From NCBI RefSeq assembly GCF_013141765.1, contig NZ_WHOD01000128.1, forward strand, positions 248,001 through 312,000: a stretch of 64,000 nt of DNA, in the 5' to 3' direction. Of the stretch, positions 28,402 through 36,659 are shown one piece after another. This DNA comes from Paenibacillus foliorum (GTDB taxonomy: Bacteria; Bacillota; Bacilli; Paenibacillales; NBRC-103111). Position 1 is the stretch's first letter; each line of letters begins with the position of its first letter. The position numbers and the translations under genes were made by a program. The notes below the pieces were generated by a model. It was not told where the DNA came from, did no database searches, and was given only the letters and a program-made list of their open reading frames with translations.

Positions 28402-29757
28402 TTATCGAAATTTTCCGAGTACATTAGCTTGTGTATCCTGCAGCTTCTTGGCCAATTCCTCAGGAGATCCGCCTTTCAGCAGCTCTTGAATCCCATTGCT
28501 CAAAGTCTCGACCGCCGCTGTAGTTAATTGAGTTTCGTAAGCAGGCAGCAGCGTCACCTTGTTGGTCAGCTGTTGCAGCTCAACAAATAATGGATGAGCT
28601 GTGCTCCGATCCACTTCGAGCTGATAGCTTACCAGTGTGTTGCTGTTTAATATGCTTCTTTGCGCATCACGGTCTGACAATGTATAGATAAGCTTGAATG
28701 CCGCCTCCTTCTGCTCTCCTTGAAGCTGGCTGTTCACAGCAAACCCATTCCCCACGACACCGGACGTTGATAGAGGTAGTCCTTTACCTCCGGCTACAGT
28801 CGGGAACAGTGTAATGTGCGTAGACTCTAGCACGTCCTTCGGTGCTCCGGCAATCAAATTGCTGACAGCAGAGCCACCATCCATAAACATTGCAGCTTGC
28901 TTCCGGTAATACAGCTGCTCCATTTGAATATGATCCATATAATTGAAGTTGCTTTGAAATGCCTGAGCCTTGGCCAGCTCCTGCATTCGAGAAAGCGCAT
29001 TCACAAATATCGGATCCGTAAACCTTGCACCATTCTGTCCGAGTACATCCATAAACCATCCAGTCCCGGTTACTCTGTTAGCTAGCGTACTGAAAATAGC
29101 AGATTGAGCAACCCATGAAGATTTATTGCCCAGTGCAATCGGAATAATCCCTTGGCGGTTGAACATGCGGATTGCATTCAGCAGCTCCTCCCATGTTTCA
29201 GGTACTTTCACACCATATTGATCGAAGATCGCTTGATTATAAAAGATGAAGGAAGCTGGTGCCATCGACATGGGGACCGAATATTTGCTGCCATCCACTG
29301 TAAACGAATCAAACGATCGCGGCATGAATCCGGCTGCCCACTCGGGCTTCGCTTTTAACATATCATCAATGGGCTGAATTAATCCTCCTTTGACAAATTC
29401 GCGTGTCATGGAATCGGGCCAAATGAGGAACACATCCGGTAGCTCTCCGGCGGATGCCATCGTCTTTAACCGTGATCTGTAGACATCCCGAATGATGGGC
29501 TGAGCGCGCAGCTCTACATGGGGATTATCCTTTTGATAGCGCTCCAGCAGCTTGCGCATCGTCTCGGAGGTTGAATCTTGTCCCATCCAATCATGCCAAA
29601 CGGTCAATATGATCTTTTGCTTACCATCTGCTCCGCCTTTCATTGTATCCGTTTGTACTTCTGTCGTAGATACCAGCGCACAACCTGCGCCTATAGAACA
29701 TATGAGAATCAGAATGAGCAGGCCGCTGCTCCATCTCAGCAAAGAATGTTTGATCAT
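28402..29757 (-). CDS. Extracellular solute-binding lipoprotein, possible co-sensor
   Basis: A family 1 sugar-binding protein of 451 residues with a lipobox (SIGAGCAL, Cys26). GGGAGG precedes the ATG. It has no permease next to it: the next gene, 21 bases on, is the YesM-type kinase. The transporter further down has its own binding protein. This arrangement suggests a receptor that senses sugar for the kinase, as known for some binding protein-kinase pairs, or a second binding protein with different specificity. The sensing role is inferred. Confidence 0.88.
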   Translation of the reverse strand: MIKHSLLRWSSGLLILILICSIGAGCALVSTTEVQTDTMKGGADGKQKIILTVWHDWMGQDSTSETMRKLLERYQKDNPHVELRAQPIIRDVYRSRLKTMASAGELPDVFLIWPDSMTREFVKGGLIQPIDDMLKAKPEWAAGFMPRSFDSFTVDGSKYSVPMSMAPASFIFYNQAIFDQYGVKVPETWEELLNAIRMFNRQGIIPIALGNKSSWVAQSAIFSTLANRVTGTGWFMDVLGQNGARFTDPIFVNALSRMQELAKAQAFQSNFNYMDHIQMEQLYYRKQAAMFMDGGSAVSNLIAGAPKDVLESTHITLFPTVAGGKGLPLSTSGVVGNGFAVNSQLQGEQKEAAFKLIYTLSDRDAQRSILNSNTLVSYQLEVDRSTAHPLFVELQQLTNKVTLLPAYETQLTTAAVETLSNGIQELLKGGSPEELAKKLQDTQANVLGKFR

Positions 29758-30211
29758 CGGGCTTCCTCCCTGCTTCTCCTATTTTTTATGGCTGGGTAAG
29801 TGAACCGAATAGTTATTAAAGCATACTTTCTGTATGGAAAGGAATGAGAAAATCGTGACAAAATAGGAGAGGAAGAATTTGTATCCTAGAACCCATGTTG
29901 AAAAACAATAGCATGGCAAATTGTAATGGAAATCATTAGTTCCTGGAATGTGGGGATAAAAGACGACTGCTAGAGGATATTGGCAAGCAGGATCAAACGT
30001 AAGTATGATCCTTTGTCACTCGCCGTCAATCATTGAGGCAAATAGGCTCTTACCCTGGAAGGCATATTAATTCGGACGTAGTTATAAGGCAGTCAATAAG
30101 TTAACTAATAGGGGATCTGCTTCTGCTTCTTCTATTGCAGCAATTGAACCAAGCCTGCAAAAGCTACAATTCGCAGTCCCCTTCTATCCTTGCAATCTAA
30201 TAGACCACTCC
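29758..30211. other. Intergenic stretch without a recognisable gene
   Basis: This holds the promoter region of the binding protein-kinase-regulator operon. A short hairpin (AGGATCA and TGATCCT, near 29989-30012) is the only structure seen, and it lacks a T-tail. No coding frame with a ribosome site was found. Confidence 0.5.
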
Positions 30212-30985
30212 TTAAGCTGAAAAATGAGTCTGCAAAAATGCTTCCATCCTTTGAACTGACTTTTGCTGAGCAGGAGTCGCAATGCCATACCCGAAGCCAT
30301 GGCTTACTCCTTCCAAAACCTCAATTTCCGAATGTACCCCGTTCTCAAGCAGAGCTTCATGAAAAGCCGCAACCTGTTCATACGGTGTAAGTACATCCGC
30401 ATCCCCTTGAATAATTAGGAAAGGTGGCTCTGTTCCGGTAATTCGGTGATAAGGGGAGGCTTCACGATATAGCTCTTCATTTCCTTCCCGGGGGCAACCC
30501 ATGAATCTAGGAAGGAATTCCCCTTCCATCTCCAAGGTTGTTACAGGGCAGTATAGAATAACGGCTTGTGGTAATGATTCCTTATACGCAGCATCCAGAG
30601 CCATCATAGCAGCTAGATAACCGCCTGCAGATGAGCCTATAACCACAATTCGTTCCGGATTGAAGCCAAATCTGGAGGACTGCTTCTTCATATATTGCAT
30701 AGCTGAATGTACGTCTTCCAGTTGAGCGGGATATACCGCTGAATCCGTTAACCGATAACCAGCAGAGGCACAGAAATAACCTAATTGAGCGAAATGCTTG
30801 GCAACATCGCACCACTGCTCTTTACTTCCTTTCTCCCATCCGCCGCCATGAATAAATAATAAGGCGACCTCCTCCCGAGGAGATTCAGGAGCATAAAAGT
30901 CGATCTTCTTTTTGTCATGACCCTCTGCATAAATTTCATCCAATTGCTCATTAATCAACATGTGATCCATACACTCCCAATCCAT
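30212..30985 (-). CDS. Alpha/beta hydrolase (esterase/lipase-like)
   Basis: A cytoplasmic hydrolase of 257 residues of the hormone-sensitive lipase-like type. HGGGW (near residue 46) forms the oxyanion hole, GSSAGG carries the nucleophile Ser, and the likely acid and base are in QGDADVLTP and SHGFG. It follows the fructuronate reductase-like gene by seven bases as third gene of the uxuA operon, so it may remove acetyl or similar groups from uronate-containing sugars. The natural substrate is not known. Confidence 0.88.
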   Translation of the reverse strand: MDWECMDHMLINEQLDEIYAEGHDKKKIDFYAPESPREEVALLFIHGGGWEKGSKEQWCDVAKHFAQLGYFCASAGYRLTDSAVYPAQLEDVHSAMQYMKKQSSRFGFNPERIVVIGSSAGGYLAAMMALDAAYKESLPQAVILYCPVTTLEMEGEFLPRFMGCPREGNEELYREASPYHRITGTEPPFLIIQGDADVLTPYEQVAAFHEALLENGVHSEIEVLEGVSHGFGYGIATPAQQKSVQRMEAFLQTHFSA

Positions 30986-30992
30986 TCTTTAC

Positions 30993-31841
30993 TTATACAC
31001 CTGAGTATGCCATAAAACCACCATCGACTGGAACCGTTATTCCGGTTACGAAGCCAGATAGGTTCTCGTCAGCCAGCCATAGTAACGTCCCGAGCAAATC
31101 ATTCGGTTTGCCAAATCTGCGCATTGGAGTATGAGTAATAATTTTGTGGGATCGCTCAGTTAGAGAACCGTCTTCGTTGGTCAGCAGCTTTCGATTTTGT
31201 TCCGTTAAGAAAAACCCCGGGGCAATCGCATTCACTCTAATTCCTACATCAGCCATATGTACGGCTAACCATTGTGTGAAATTATCAATTGCCGCTTTGG
31301 CCGCGCTGTACGCTGGAACCTTGGTCATCGGACTTGGTGCGCTCATCGAGGACATATTAATGACCACGGCTCCTGGCCGGTTAATCATAGACTTCGAAAA
31401 GACCTGTGTAGGAATAAGCGTGCCTAGAAAATTCAAATTAAAAACATAGCCAATACCTTCTGCGCTCAGGTCATAAAAGGTAGTAATCTCTTTATTCGCT
31501 ACATCATCTAACTTGAGAGTTTCATTCGTTGTGCTGCCTTTCGGATGATTGCCGCCCGCCCCATTAACTAGAATATCACATATACCGAGCTTATCCGCAA
31601 CCTCTTTTTCCGCTGCCTTTACACTCTCAACATTCAGAACGTCGCAGGCAACAGCAATAGCTTCTCCGCCGGCCTCTCTTATCTCCTTGGCCACCTGCTC
31701 GCCTTTTTCTGCCGTTCTATTTAAAATAGCAACCTTCACCCCATGTCTGCCGAGCTCCTTGGCCATTGCTGAACATAGCACCCCACTTCCTCCGGTAATT
31801 ACGGCTACCTTTCCTTTTAAATTTTCATTGAGAGTTATCAT
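30993..31841 (-). CDS. SDR oxidoreductase, probable D-fructuronate reductase
   Basis: A short-chain dehydrogenase of 282 residues. The nucleotide motif is TGGSGVLCSAM, where Cys replaces the last Gly of the usual TGxxxGxG. The catalytic Ser is in NMSSMS and the pair Tyr/Lys in YSAAK. It overlaps the mannonate dehydratase gene by four bases (ATGA), so it is probably the SDR-type mannonate oxidoreductase that reduces D-fructuronate to D-mannonate, like YjmF. AGGAGG sits seven bases before the ATG. Confidence 0.88.
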   Translation of the reverse strand: MITLNENLKGKVAVITGGSGVLCSAMAKELGRHGVKVAILNRTAEKGEQVAKEIREAGGEAIAVACDVLNVESVKAAEKEVADKLGICDILVNGAGGNHPKGSTTNETLKLDDVANKEITTFYDLSAEGIGYVFNLNFLGTLIPTQVFSKSMINRPGAVVINMSSMSAPSPMTKVPAYSAAKAAIDNFTQWLAVHMADVGIRVNAIAPGFFLTEQNRKLLTNEDGSLTERSHKIITHTPMRRFGKPNDLLGTLLWLADENLSGFVTGITVPVDGGFMAYSGV

Positions 31842-32914
31842 AAGGTTACCTCCTGTTTACTTCTTTCTAATGAATCCCAAATACCCCATAAATACATAAT
31901 CCCTAGCGCCCTGTCATAAAGCCCGTAGCCTGGTCTGCATTGTTCATTCCATATATGTCTACCGTGATCCGGTCTGGCATAACCTGTAAAACCATTCTCA
32001 TGATAAGCCTTCACAATACCGCAAATGTCCACAGTACCGTCTGCAGCTCGATGAGACGTCTCGATAAAATCACCATTCTCATATAGTCTCACGTTCCGAA
32101 TATGGGCGAACGGAATCCGGTCCGCAAACTCCCGCACCATGTCCGGCAGATTGTTGTTTGGATTAACGCCTAGAGACCCGCTGCACAACGTAACTCCGTT
32201 AGAAGGACTATCCACCAGCTTCAATAGCCTGCGAATATTTTCTTGGCTCGTCATGATTCTTGGCAGGCCAAATATAGACCAAGGCGGATCATCTGGATGA
32301 ACGGCCATTTTGATATCATTGATTTCGGCTACAGGTATGATTTGCTCCAGAAAGTATTGCAGATTATTCCACAAATCCTCTTCCGTTACCTGCTTGTAGG
32401 CTTCAAAAAAACGAGAAAGATGCTTCAATCTCGCAGGCTCCCAACCTGGCATTGTAAAATCGGGATTTGCGGCAATTTTGCCAACCAGCTCCATCGGGTC
32501 CATGCTATCAACCTTCACCTTTTCATAGAAAAGCGCTGTTGAGCCATCCTCCAGCTCCTTGAATAAATCCGTACGAATCCAATCGAAAACAGGCATAAAA
32601 TTATAGCAAATTACCTTAACTCCAACCTTGCCCAGATTTTCGATCGTCTTTTTGTAATTGTCAATATAGCCATCCCTTGTCGGCAATCCCAGCTTAATAT
32701 CCTCGTGAATATTAACGCTTTCAACAACCTCAATGTGGAAGCCGTGTTGATCTGCAAGCTGTCTAACTTCAAGGATTCGGTCTAACGGCCAGACTTCCCC
32801 GGCAGGCAGATCATGCAGCGCCCACACAATGCCCTCCACTCCAGGTATCTGCTTGATTTGCGGCAAAGTTACCGTATCGTTACCCTCGCCATACCACCTA
32901 AACACCATTTTCAT
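31838..32914 (-). CDS. uxuA: Mannonate dehydratase
   Basis: Converts D-mannonate to 2-keto-3-deoxygluconate in glucuronate breakdown. The 358-residue protein has the UxuA opening MKMVFRWYGEGNDTVTL, and the metal-site motifs MAVHPDDPPW, LCSGSLG and ARPDHGRHIW, which are highly conserved in the family. The length matches other Firmicutes UxuA proteins. GGGGGAG precedes the ATG. It is the first gene of a three-gene operon with the fructuronate reductase-like SDR and an esterase-like hydrolase, behind a strong sigma-A promoter with a GntR-like operator. No uronate isomerase is in the window. Confidence 0.96.
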   Translation of the reverse strand: MKMVFRWYGEGNDTVTLPQIKQIPGVEGIVWALHDLPAGEVWPLDRILEVRQLADQHGFHIEVVESVNIHEDIKLGLPTRDGYIDNYKKTIENLGKVGVKVICYNFMPVFDWIRTDLFKELEDGSTALFYEKVKVDSMDPMELVGKIAANPDFTMPGWEPARLKHLSRFFEAYKQVTEEDLWNNLQYFLEQIIPVAEINDIKMAVHPDDPPWSIFGLPRIMTSQENIRRLLKLVDSPSNGVTLCSGSLGVNPNNNLPDMVREFADRIPFAHIRNVRLYENGDFIETSHRAADGTVDICGIVKAYHENGFTGYARPDHGRHIWNEQCRPGYGLYDRALGIMYLWGIWDSLERSKQEVTL

Positions 32915-32976
32915 CGGATTCTCTCCCCCAAATTTTCTAACCTTTCAAATTCAATTGTTCTTGTGTTGTTACTTGA

Positions 32977-33006
32977 AATATACTTGTATCCTTGTATACA
33001 TGTCAA
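32977..33006 (-). promoter_or_regulatory. uxuA promoter with GntR-type operator
   Basis: On the minus strand TTGACA (33001-33006) and TATATT (32977-32982) are 18 bases apart. The palindrome TGTATACA (32993-33000) fills the spacer beside a second half-like copy (TTGTATC). GntR/FadR-family repressors such as UxuR use GTATAC-type palindromes, and this position would block RNA polymerase. Confidence 0.72.
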
Positions 33007-33041
33007 GATGTGAATCATTGTATCTTCCTCTATAAACACCA

Positions 33042-33088
33042 AATGCCCCCAAACCCACTGTAACGTGGAATGGGGGGTCATTTTTTTC
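33042..33088 (+). terminator. Orphan plus-strand terminator
   Basis: ATGCCCCCA and TGGGGGGTCAT with an inner CCAC/GTGG form a stable hairpin followed by seven T on the plus strand. No plus-strand gene precedes it; it lies just upstream of the uxuA promoter. Confidence 0.7.
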
Positions 33089-33370
33089 TAGGGAAGCAAA
33101 GATTGTAGAGATTCGAATCATATAAATGGAGTCTTTCAAGTACTTGTAACACTTTATAGTTAGAAGTGGACTTTTAAAAGAATAGATTGATAACCAGTAC
33201 TTCCCTCATGTTAATACATATATTAAATTATGAATTCACTACTATGATCACTGATAAGGGGTTAGCCCTTTAGAAGAAGATAAATTCTGATATTATCAAT
33301 CAGGAAAACTTGTCATTTGGATATGATGAATATTCCAGTATAGTTCTCTATGATTATATACGAAATGTTA
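33089..33370. other. Intergenic stretch, AT-rich, no gene seen
   Basis: It separates the uxuA promoter from the end of the first CotB-like gene. No frame with a ribosome site and no terminator for the CotB-like gene could be recognised. Confidence 0.45.
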
Positions 33371-34744
33371 TTATCTAGGGAGATGCATTTTTATACTTGG
33401 TGCAAGCCATACTGAACCAAGTACTACAGCCTTCGAAGGCTGCGGCTTTTTGCTTAAAAATAACCATCTTTTTGTAACTTTAATTCTTTTTGTTTCTTTA
33501 ATTCTTTTTGTTACTTTAATTCTTTTGGTAGCTTTAACTCTTTTGGTAATTTTTATCTTAATAATTTTCTTCGTTTCCCTTGAGACTCTTAGTAGTTTTG
33601 GCTTGATCATCTGTCTTTTTCTTTGAGGAATTGTTGGTCGGATAGCTTTACGCTTCCGTTTAAGTAGCTTTGATTTACGAGAACGTAGTGCTCCAGCTTT
33701 TTTGGCAGTTTGCTTAACAACAGAAAAATGAAATAATGCTTCCGGATTATTAGAGACCGGATTATGAATGAACGATCTCTCCTGGCTAGGGGCTTCAACT
33801 ATTTGCTCTGTAGTAACCTGATTTTGATCGTCCGCCATTATAGGCAGGGCATCCGTAAATTCATCTCCCTTGATGGAATCAGAAGCATGATCTGGATGTA
33901 TAATTACAGGATCTATGGATTTCAACTCTTGGACCGGAGCCATTTTCACAGGATCTATGGATTTCAACTCTTGGACGGGAGGCATTTTCACAGGATCGAT
34001 GAGTTTCAACTCTTGGGCGAGAGGTATTTTCACAGGATCTATGGATTTCAACTTTTGGACGAGAGGTATTTTCACAGGATCTATGGATTTCAACTTTTGG
34101 ACGGCTGGCATTTCCACAGGATTGATGGATTTCAACTCTTGGACGGCTGGTATTTCTTTCTTTTCCAAGCGCCTCCTCCTCCTTCTCCTCTTCTGAGCTA
34201 GTTGTTTTTGCTCCACTTCTGCCGGAGTCGTCTCTTGCACTATTGTCTGTTCTTTCATTTCGTTTACCATTTCCTCAGCTTGCGAACCCTTTTTCGAATT
34301 CGAATTATCATCTTGATTACTGAGGCTATAACTAACATTCTTAATATGTGGCGTCGCTACTTTAATTACCTCGTGCCCTTGAACTAGATCTACGTGGTTT
34401 TCAAACAGACGGCTTAATATCCCATTTATGCTTTCCGGACCACCTTGGTTAATTTGAACCCTCCTAAAGATCATTTTCTCTAGAATGTCATTAAAGCTTA
34501 TAGCATCCCAATAAACCAACTTCTTATCATAAGGAACAGTAGCTTCTAAAGGTTCAGTACTATCAACAGTAATGCTTTTTACATGCTTTGTTTGGTAATA
34601 TAAATACTGCTCATCCGTTTGTAACACAAGATGATCATCTTTAACGGTAACGAGCCATCCTTTTTTAGATTCGGGCCCACCCCTATTGATACTCACAGCT
34701 TTTTCAACTAGCCACTTGAGGCCATCGGAATTAACAGGTTGCAT
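33371..34744 (-). CDS. CotB-like spore coat protein, long form
   Basis: A probable outer spore-coat protein of about 457 residues. Two CotB-type modules open the protein: INRGGPESKKGWLVTVKDD at the N-terminus and VQINQGGPESINGILS near residue 100, each followed by HVKSI or HIKNV as in Bacillus CotB. A run of Arg then leads to seven 14-residue repeats of the form PVQELKSIDPVKMP. The C-terminus is Lys-rich with a 6-residue KRIKVT repeat, in place of the Ser-rich tail of B. subtilis CotB. AAAGGGG fits the ATG at 34744; the ATG eight codons earlier is not preferred. It lies in a coat-gene island with CotH. Confidence 0.85.
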   Translation of the reverse strand: MQPVNSDGLKWLVEKAVSINRGGPESKKGWLVTVKDDHLVLQTDEQYLYYQTKHVKSITVDSTEPLEATVPYDKKLVYWDAISFNDILEKMIFRRVQINQGGPESINGILSRLFENHVDLVQGHEVIKVATPHIKNVSYSLSNQDDNSNSKKGSQAEEMVNEMKEQTIVQETTPAEVEQKQLAQKRRRRRRRLEKKEIPAVQELKSINPVEMPAVQKLKSIDPVKIPLVQKLKSIDPVKIPLAQELKLIDPVKMPPVQELKSIDPVKMAPVQELKSIDPVIIHPDHASDSIKGDEFTDALPIMADDQNQVTTEQIVEAPSQERSFIHNPVSNNPEALFHFSVVKQTAKKAGALRSRKSKLLKRKRKAIRPTIPQRKRQMIKPKLLRVSRETKKIIKIKITKRVKATKRIKVTKRIKETKRIKVTKRWLFLSKKPQPSKAVVLGSVWLAPSIKMHLPR

Positions 34745-34873
34745 TTCATATCCCCTTTCTATCATCATAGAATGGATAGTTTATCCCATGTATATGCACC
34801 TAGTCTTATAGTTGCATAGTGAAACTGCCCTTAACAGATAAATATCACAGAAAATTTGTTGCAATATTTGGAT

Positions 34874-34904
34874 TAAAAAATAGCCGCGGTAAGGCGACTA
34901 TTTA
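34874..34904 (-). terminator. Terminator of the short CotB-like gene
   Basis: AATAGTCGC pairs with GCGGCTATT (one G-T pair), followed by TTTTTT on the minus strand, about 65 bases past the stop codon. Confidence 0.75.
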
Positions 34905-34969
34905 ATAATTTGTAATATAATTGAATTCTTTATATAGTTCCCTGCAGATCTCACATGTTTCTTAATCTT

Positions 34970-35518
34970 TTATTTTTTTGAATCTTTGTTTCCGTCTTTT
35001 GCATCTTTGTTACCATCTTTTCCATCCTTGTTTCCATCCTTGTTTCCATCCTGTTTGTCTTTGTTGTTATCCTGATCATTTTTCTTCACACCATAACTGA
35101 CATTTCGAACATGAAACGGTAAAATATGAACAACTTCATTGCCTACTACCATGCTTATTTGATCCACGGTAGTATCAACCAACACGCCTTCGGTTTTCTC
35201 GGGACCTCCGCGGTTGATCTGAACCCAACGATATTTCATATTTTCCATGACTGAATAAAAATTTTCCACATCGATATACTTAGGCAACACAGGTTGTTCT
35301 TCAATAGGAGCCACTTCTGTTATGTCCGAAACGTCACGAGCATCTAGGGTTAGGCTTTTAATATGATCCATCTTGTAGTAGAGCATCCCTTCATTCTCGA
35401 TTTCTACTACGATATGGTCATCCTTAGCGGAGAACAGTTTACCCTTTTTGGACTCCGGTCCTCCTCTGTTGATACGTACAGTTCTACCTATCAATAAACT
35501 CAGGCTTTCTTTATCCAT
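34970..35518 (-). CDS. CotB-like spore coat protein, short form
   Basis: A paralogue of the gene at 33371, about 182 residues. It has the two CotB modules (INRGGPESKKGKLFSAKDD and VQINRGGPEKTEGVLVDT) with HIKSL and HVRNVSYGVKKN, then a short hydrophilic tail of GNKDGNKDGK type repeats. The ATG at 35518 has GAGGG ten bases upstream; a TTG three codons earlier is too close. The tail has no SKSSKR repeats, the known CotH targets in B. subtilis CotB. It has its own terminator and probably its own sporulation promoter. Confidence 0.85.
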   Translation of the reverse strand: MDKESLSLLIGRTVRINRGGPESKKGKLFSAKDDHIVVEIENEGMLYYKMDHIKSLTLDARDVSDITEVAPIEEQPVLPKYIDVENFYSVMENMKYRWVQINRGGPEKTEGVLVDTTVDQISMVVGNEVVHILPFHVRNVSYGVKKNDQDNNKDKQDGNKDGNKDGKDGNKDAKDGNKDSKK

Positions 35519-35717
35519 AGAACTCAATCCCTCTTCTCTTTGATTAATGGGTTACACCTCATGTATATTAAATACTGTGCTTTTATGAATGGTACATGTA
35601 CCCAATAGTATTATTTTTCCGCCAATGCCCCTCTAATTGAGAGATAGTATTAATTTCCACATTTTTACATTTATGAATTAATTATTAGTGTAGTAATACT
35701 TTCTTTACTCATAAAAT

Positions 35718-35758
35718 AAAGGGCGTTCCCCAGTAATAATGATTTGGGGAACGCCCTA
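35718..35758 (-). terminator. Terminator of the GSK-repeat coat gene
   Basis: AGGGCGTTCCCC and GGGGAACGCCCT form a perfect 12-bp stem, followed on the minus strand by TTATTTT. Confidence 0.88.
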
Positions 35759-35793
35759 ATTTATATTGTTAGGATATAACTAACAATCCTTTT

Positions 35794-36525
35794 TCACTTA
35801 CCTTTCTTCCCCTTAGACCCTTCCTTGCCTTTTGTACCCTCAGAGCCTTTTGCTGCTTCCGTTTCTTTCGAGCCTTTCGAACCCTTCGCTTTTTCCGTTT
35901 CTTTCGAGCCTTTGGAGCCCTTCGCTTTCCCCGCTTCTTTCGAGCCTTTGGAACCCTTCTCTTTCCCCGTTTCTTTCGAGCCTTTAGAGCCCTTGGCTTT
36001 TTCCGTTTCTTTCGAGCCTTTGGAGCCCTTGGCTTTTCCCGCTTCTTTCGAGCCTTTGGAGCCCTTGCCTTTTTCCGTTTCTTTCGAGCCTTTGGAACCC
36101 TTGCCTTTTTCCTTTTCTTTCGAGCCTTTGGAACCCTTAGCTTCTTCCGCTTCTTTAGAGCCTTTCGAGCCATTTGAGCCCTTTGGACCCTTAGGACCTT
36201 TCGGACCTCCTAACAAACCCTTCGGACCTTTCGGCCCTTTCGGTCCTTCAGCACCTTTCGAGCCTTCAGATCCTTTCGAGCCCCCAGATCCTTTTGAGCC
36301 TTTCGAGCCTCCAGATCCTTTTGAGCCCTTCGAGCCTCCGGATCCTTTTGAGCCCTTCGAGCCCTCGGATTCTTTTGAACCCTTCGAACCTTCGGAGCTC
36401 TTGGAATCCTTTGAATCTTTACGTAATTCAGGTTCCTTAGGATTTTGATTTAAAAACTTCTCTAGCTCAGTGCCTATGGTTACATTAACCAACTCTTGTA
36501 TTTCGTGTTCTGTTAAAGCTACCAA
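35794..36525 (-). CDS. Low-complexity GSKGSK repeat protein, CotG-like coat candidate
   Basis: A protein of about 243 residues. A short ordered N-terminus (VALTEHEIQELVNVTIGTEL) leads to a Ser-Lys-Gly-rich body: GSKGSKGSGG repeats, a collagen-like stretch (GPKGPKGPKGLLGG) and nine 12-residue units of the form GSKGSKETEKAK. CotG of B. subtilis is likewise a Ser/Lys repeat protein next to cotB and cotH, and CotH phosphorylates its serines; this protein is the likely equivalent here. The favoured start is a TTG at 36525 with GAGGTG six bases upstream; an ATG at 36546 has its purine-rich site too close. A sigma-K-like -10 element precedes it. Confidence 0.75.
   Translation of the reverse strand: MVALTEHEIQELVNVTIGTELEKFLNQNPKEPELRKDSKDSKSSEGSKGSKESEGSKGSKGSGGSKGSKGSGGSKGSKGSGGSKGSEGSKGAEGPKGPKGPKGLLGGPKGPKGPKGSNGSKGSKEAEEAKGSKGSKEKEKGKGSKGSKETEKGKGSKGSKEAGKAKGSKGSKETEKAKGSKGSKETGKEKGSKGSKEAGKAKGSKGSKETEKAKGSKGSKETEAAKGSEGTKGKEGSKGKKGK
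35866..36177 (-). repeat. Nine 36-bp tandem coding repeats
   Basis: Units begin every 36 bases at 35866, 35902, 35938 and so on to 36154. They encode the 12-residue GSKGSKE-type units. Base changes fall mainly at third positions and in the last four codons. Confidence 0.85.
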
Positions 36526-36571
36526 CAAAATCACCTCACTTATCATTTCCCCTTCAATACTCGGAGTAAAA

Positions 36572-36581
36572 TATTTTATGC
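36572..36581 (-). promoter_or_regulatory. Sigma-K-like -10 element of the GSK-repeat gene
   Basis: GCATAAAATA on the minus strand fits the sigma-K -10 consensus gCATAnnnTA exactly. A matching -35 AC at 16-17 bases was not found, so the support is partial. Confidence 0.5.
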
Positions 36582-36611
36582 GAATGTACATTTGTTGATC
36601 TAGGCAAAGTC

Positions 36612-36639
36612 ACGAAATAATGAAACTCCGCATATTCTA
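36612..36639 (+). promoter_or_regulatory. Sigma-K-like promoter of the cotH gene
   Basis: AC at 36612 and GCATATTCTA at 36630-36639 are 16 bases apart, matching the sigma-K pattern mAC-N16-gCATAnnnTA. It lies about 20 bases before the cotH start and back-to-back with the -10 element of the GSK-repeat gene. Confidence 0.62.
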
Positions 36640-36659
36640 ATTTTAAAAAATAAAGGTAG

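Noticed and set aside
33417..33447. A plus-strand hairpin (CAGCCTTCGAAGGCTG, T-rich tail) near the end of the long CotB-like gene
   Set aside because: It lies inside the coding sequence, has the wrong orientation to end that gene and no plus-strand gene precedes it.
34788..34797. A sigma-K-like -10 (GCATATACAT) before the long CotB-like gene
   Set aside because: It mismatches the last two consensus positions and no -35 AC was found at the right distance.
35769..36173. A minus-strand Arg/Lys-rich frame overlapping the same repeats
   Set aside because: It is a shifted frame of the same repeats without a start signal; the GSKGSK frame has a ribosome site and a structured N-terminus.
35866..36177. 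A CRISPR-like array
   Set aside because: The 36-bp repeats have no unique spacers and are in-frame coding units; no cas genes are nearby.
35825..36448. A plus-strand frame of 207 codons opposite the GSKGSK repeat gene
   Set aside because: Its Phe/Glu/Pro repeats are the mirror of the minus-strand codons. It has no ribosome site, and the terminator at 35718 and the upstream sigma-K-like element fit the minus strand.
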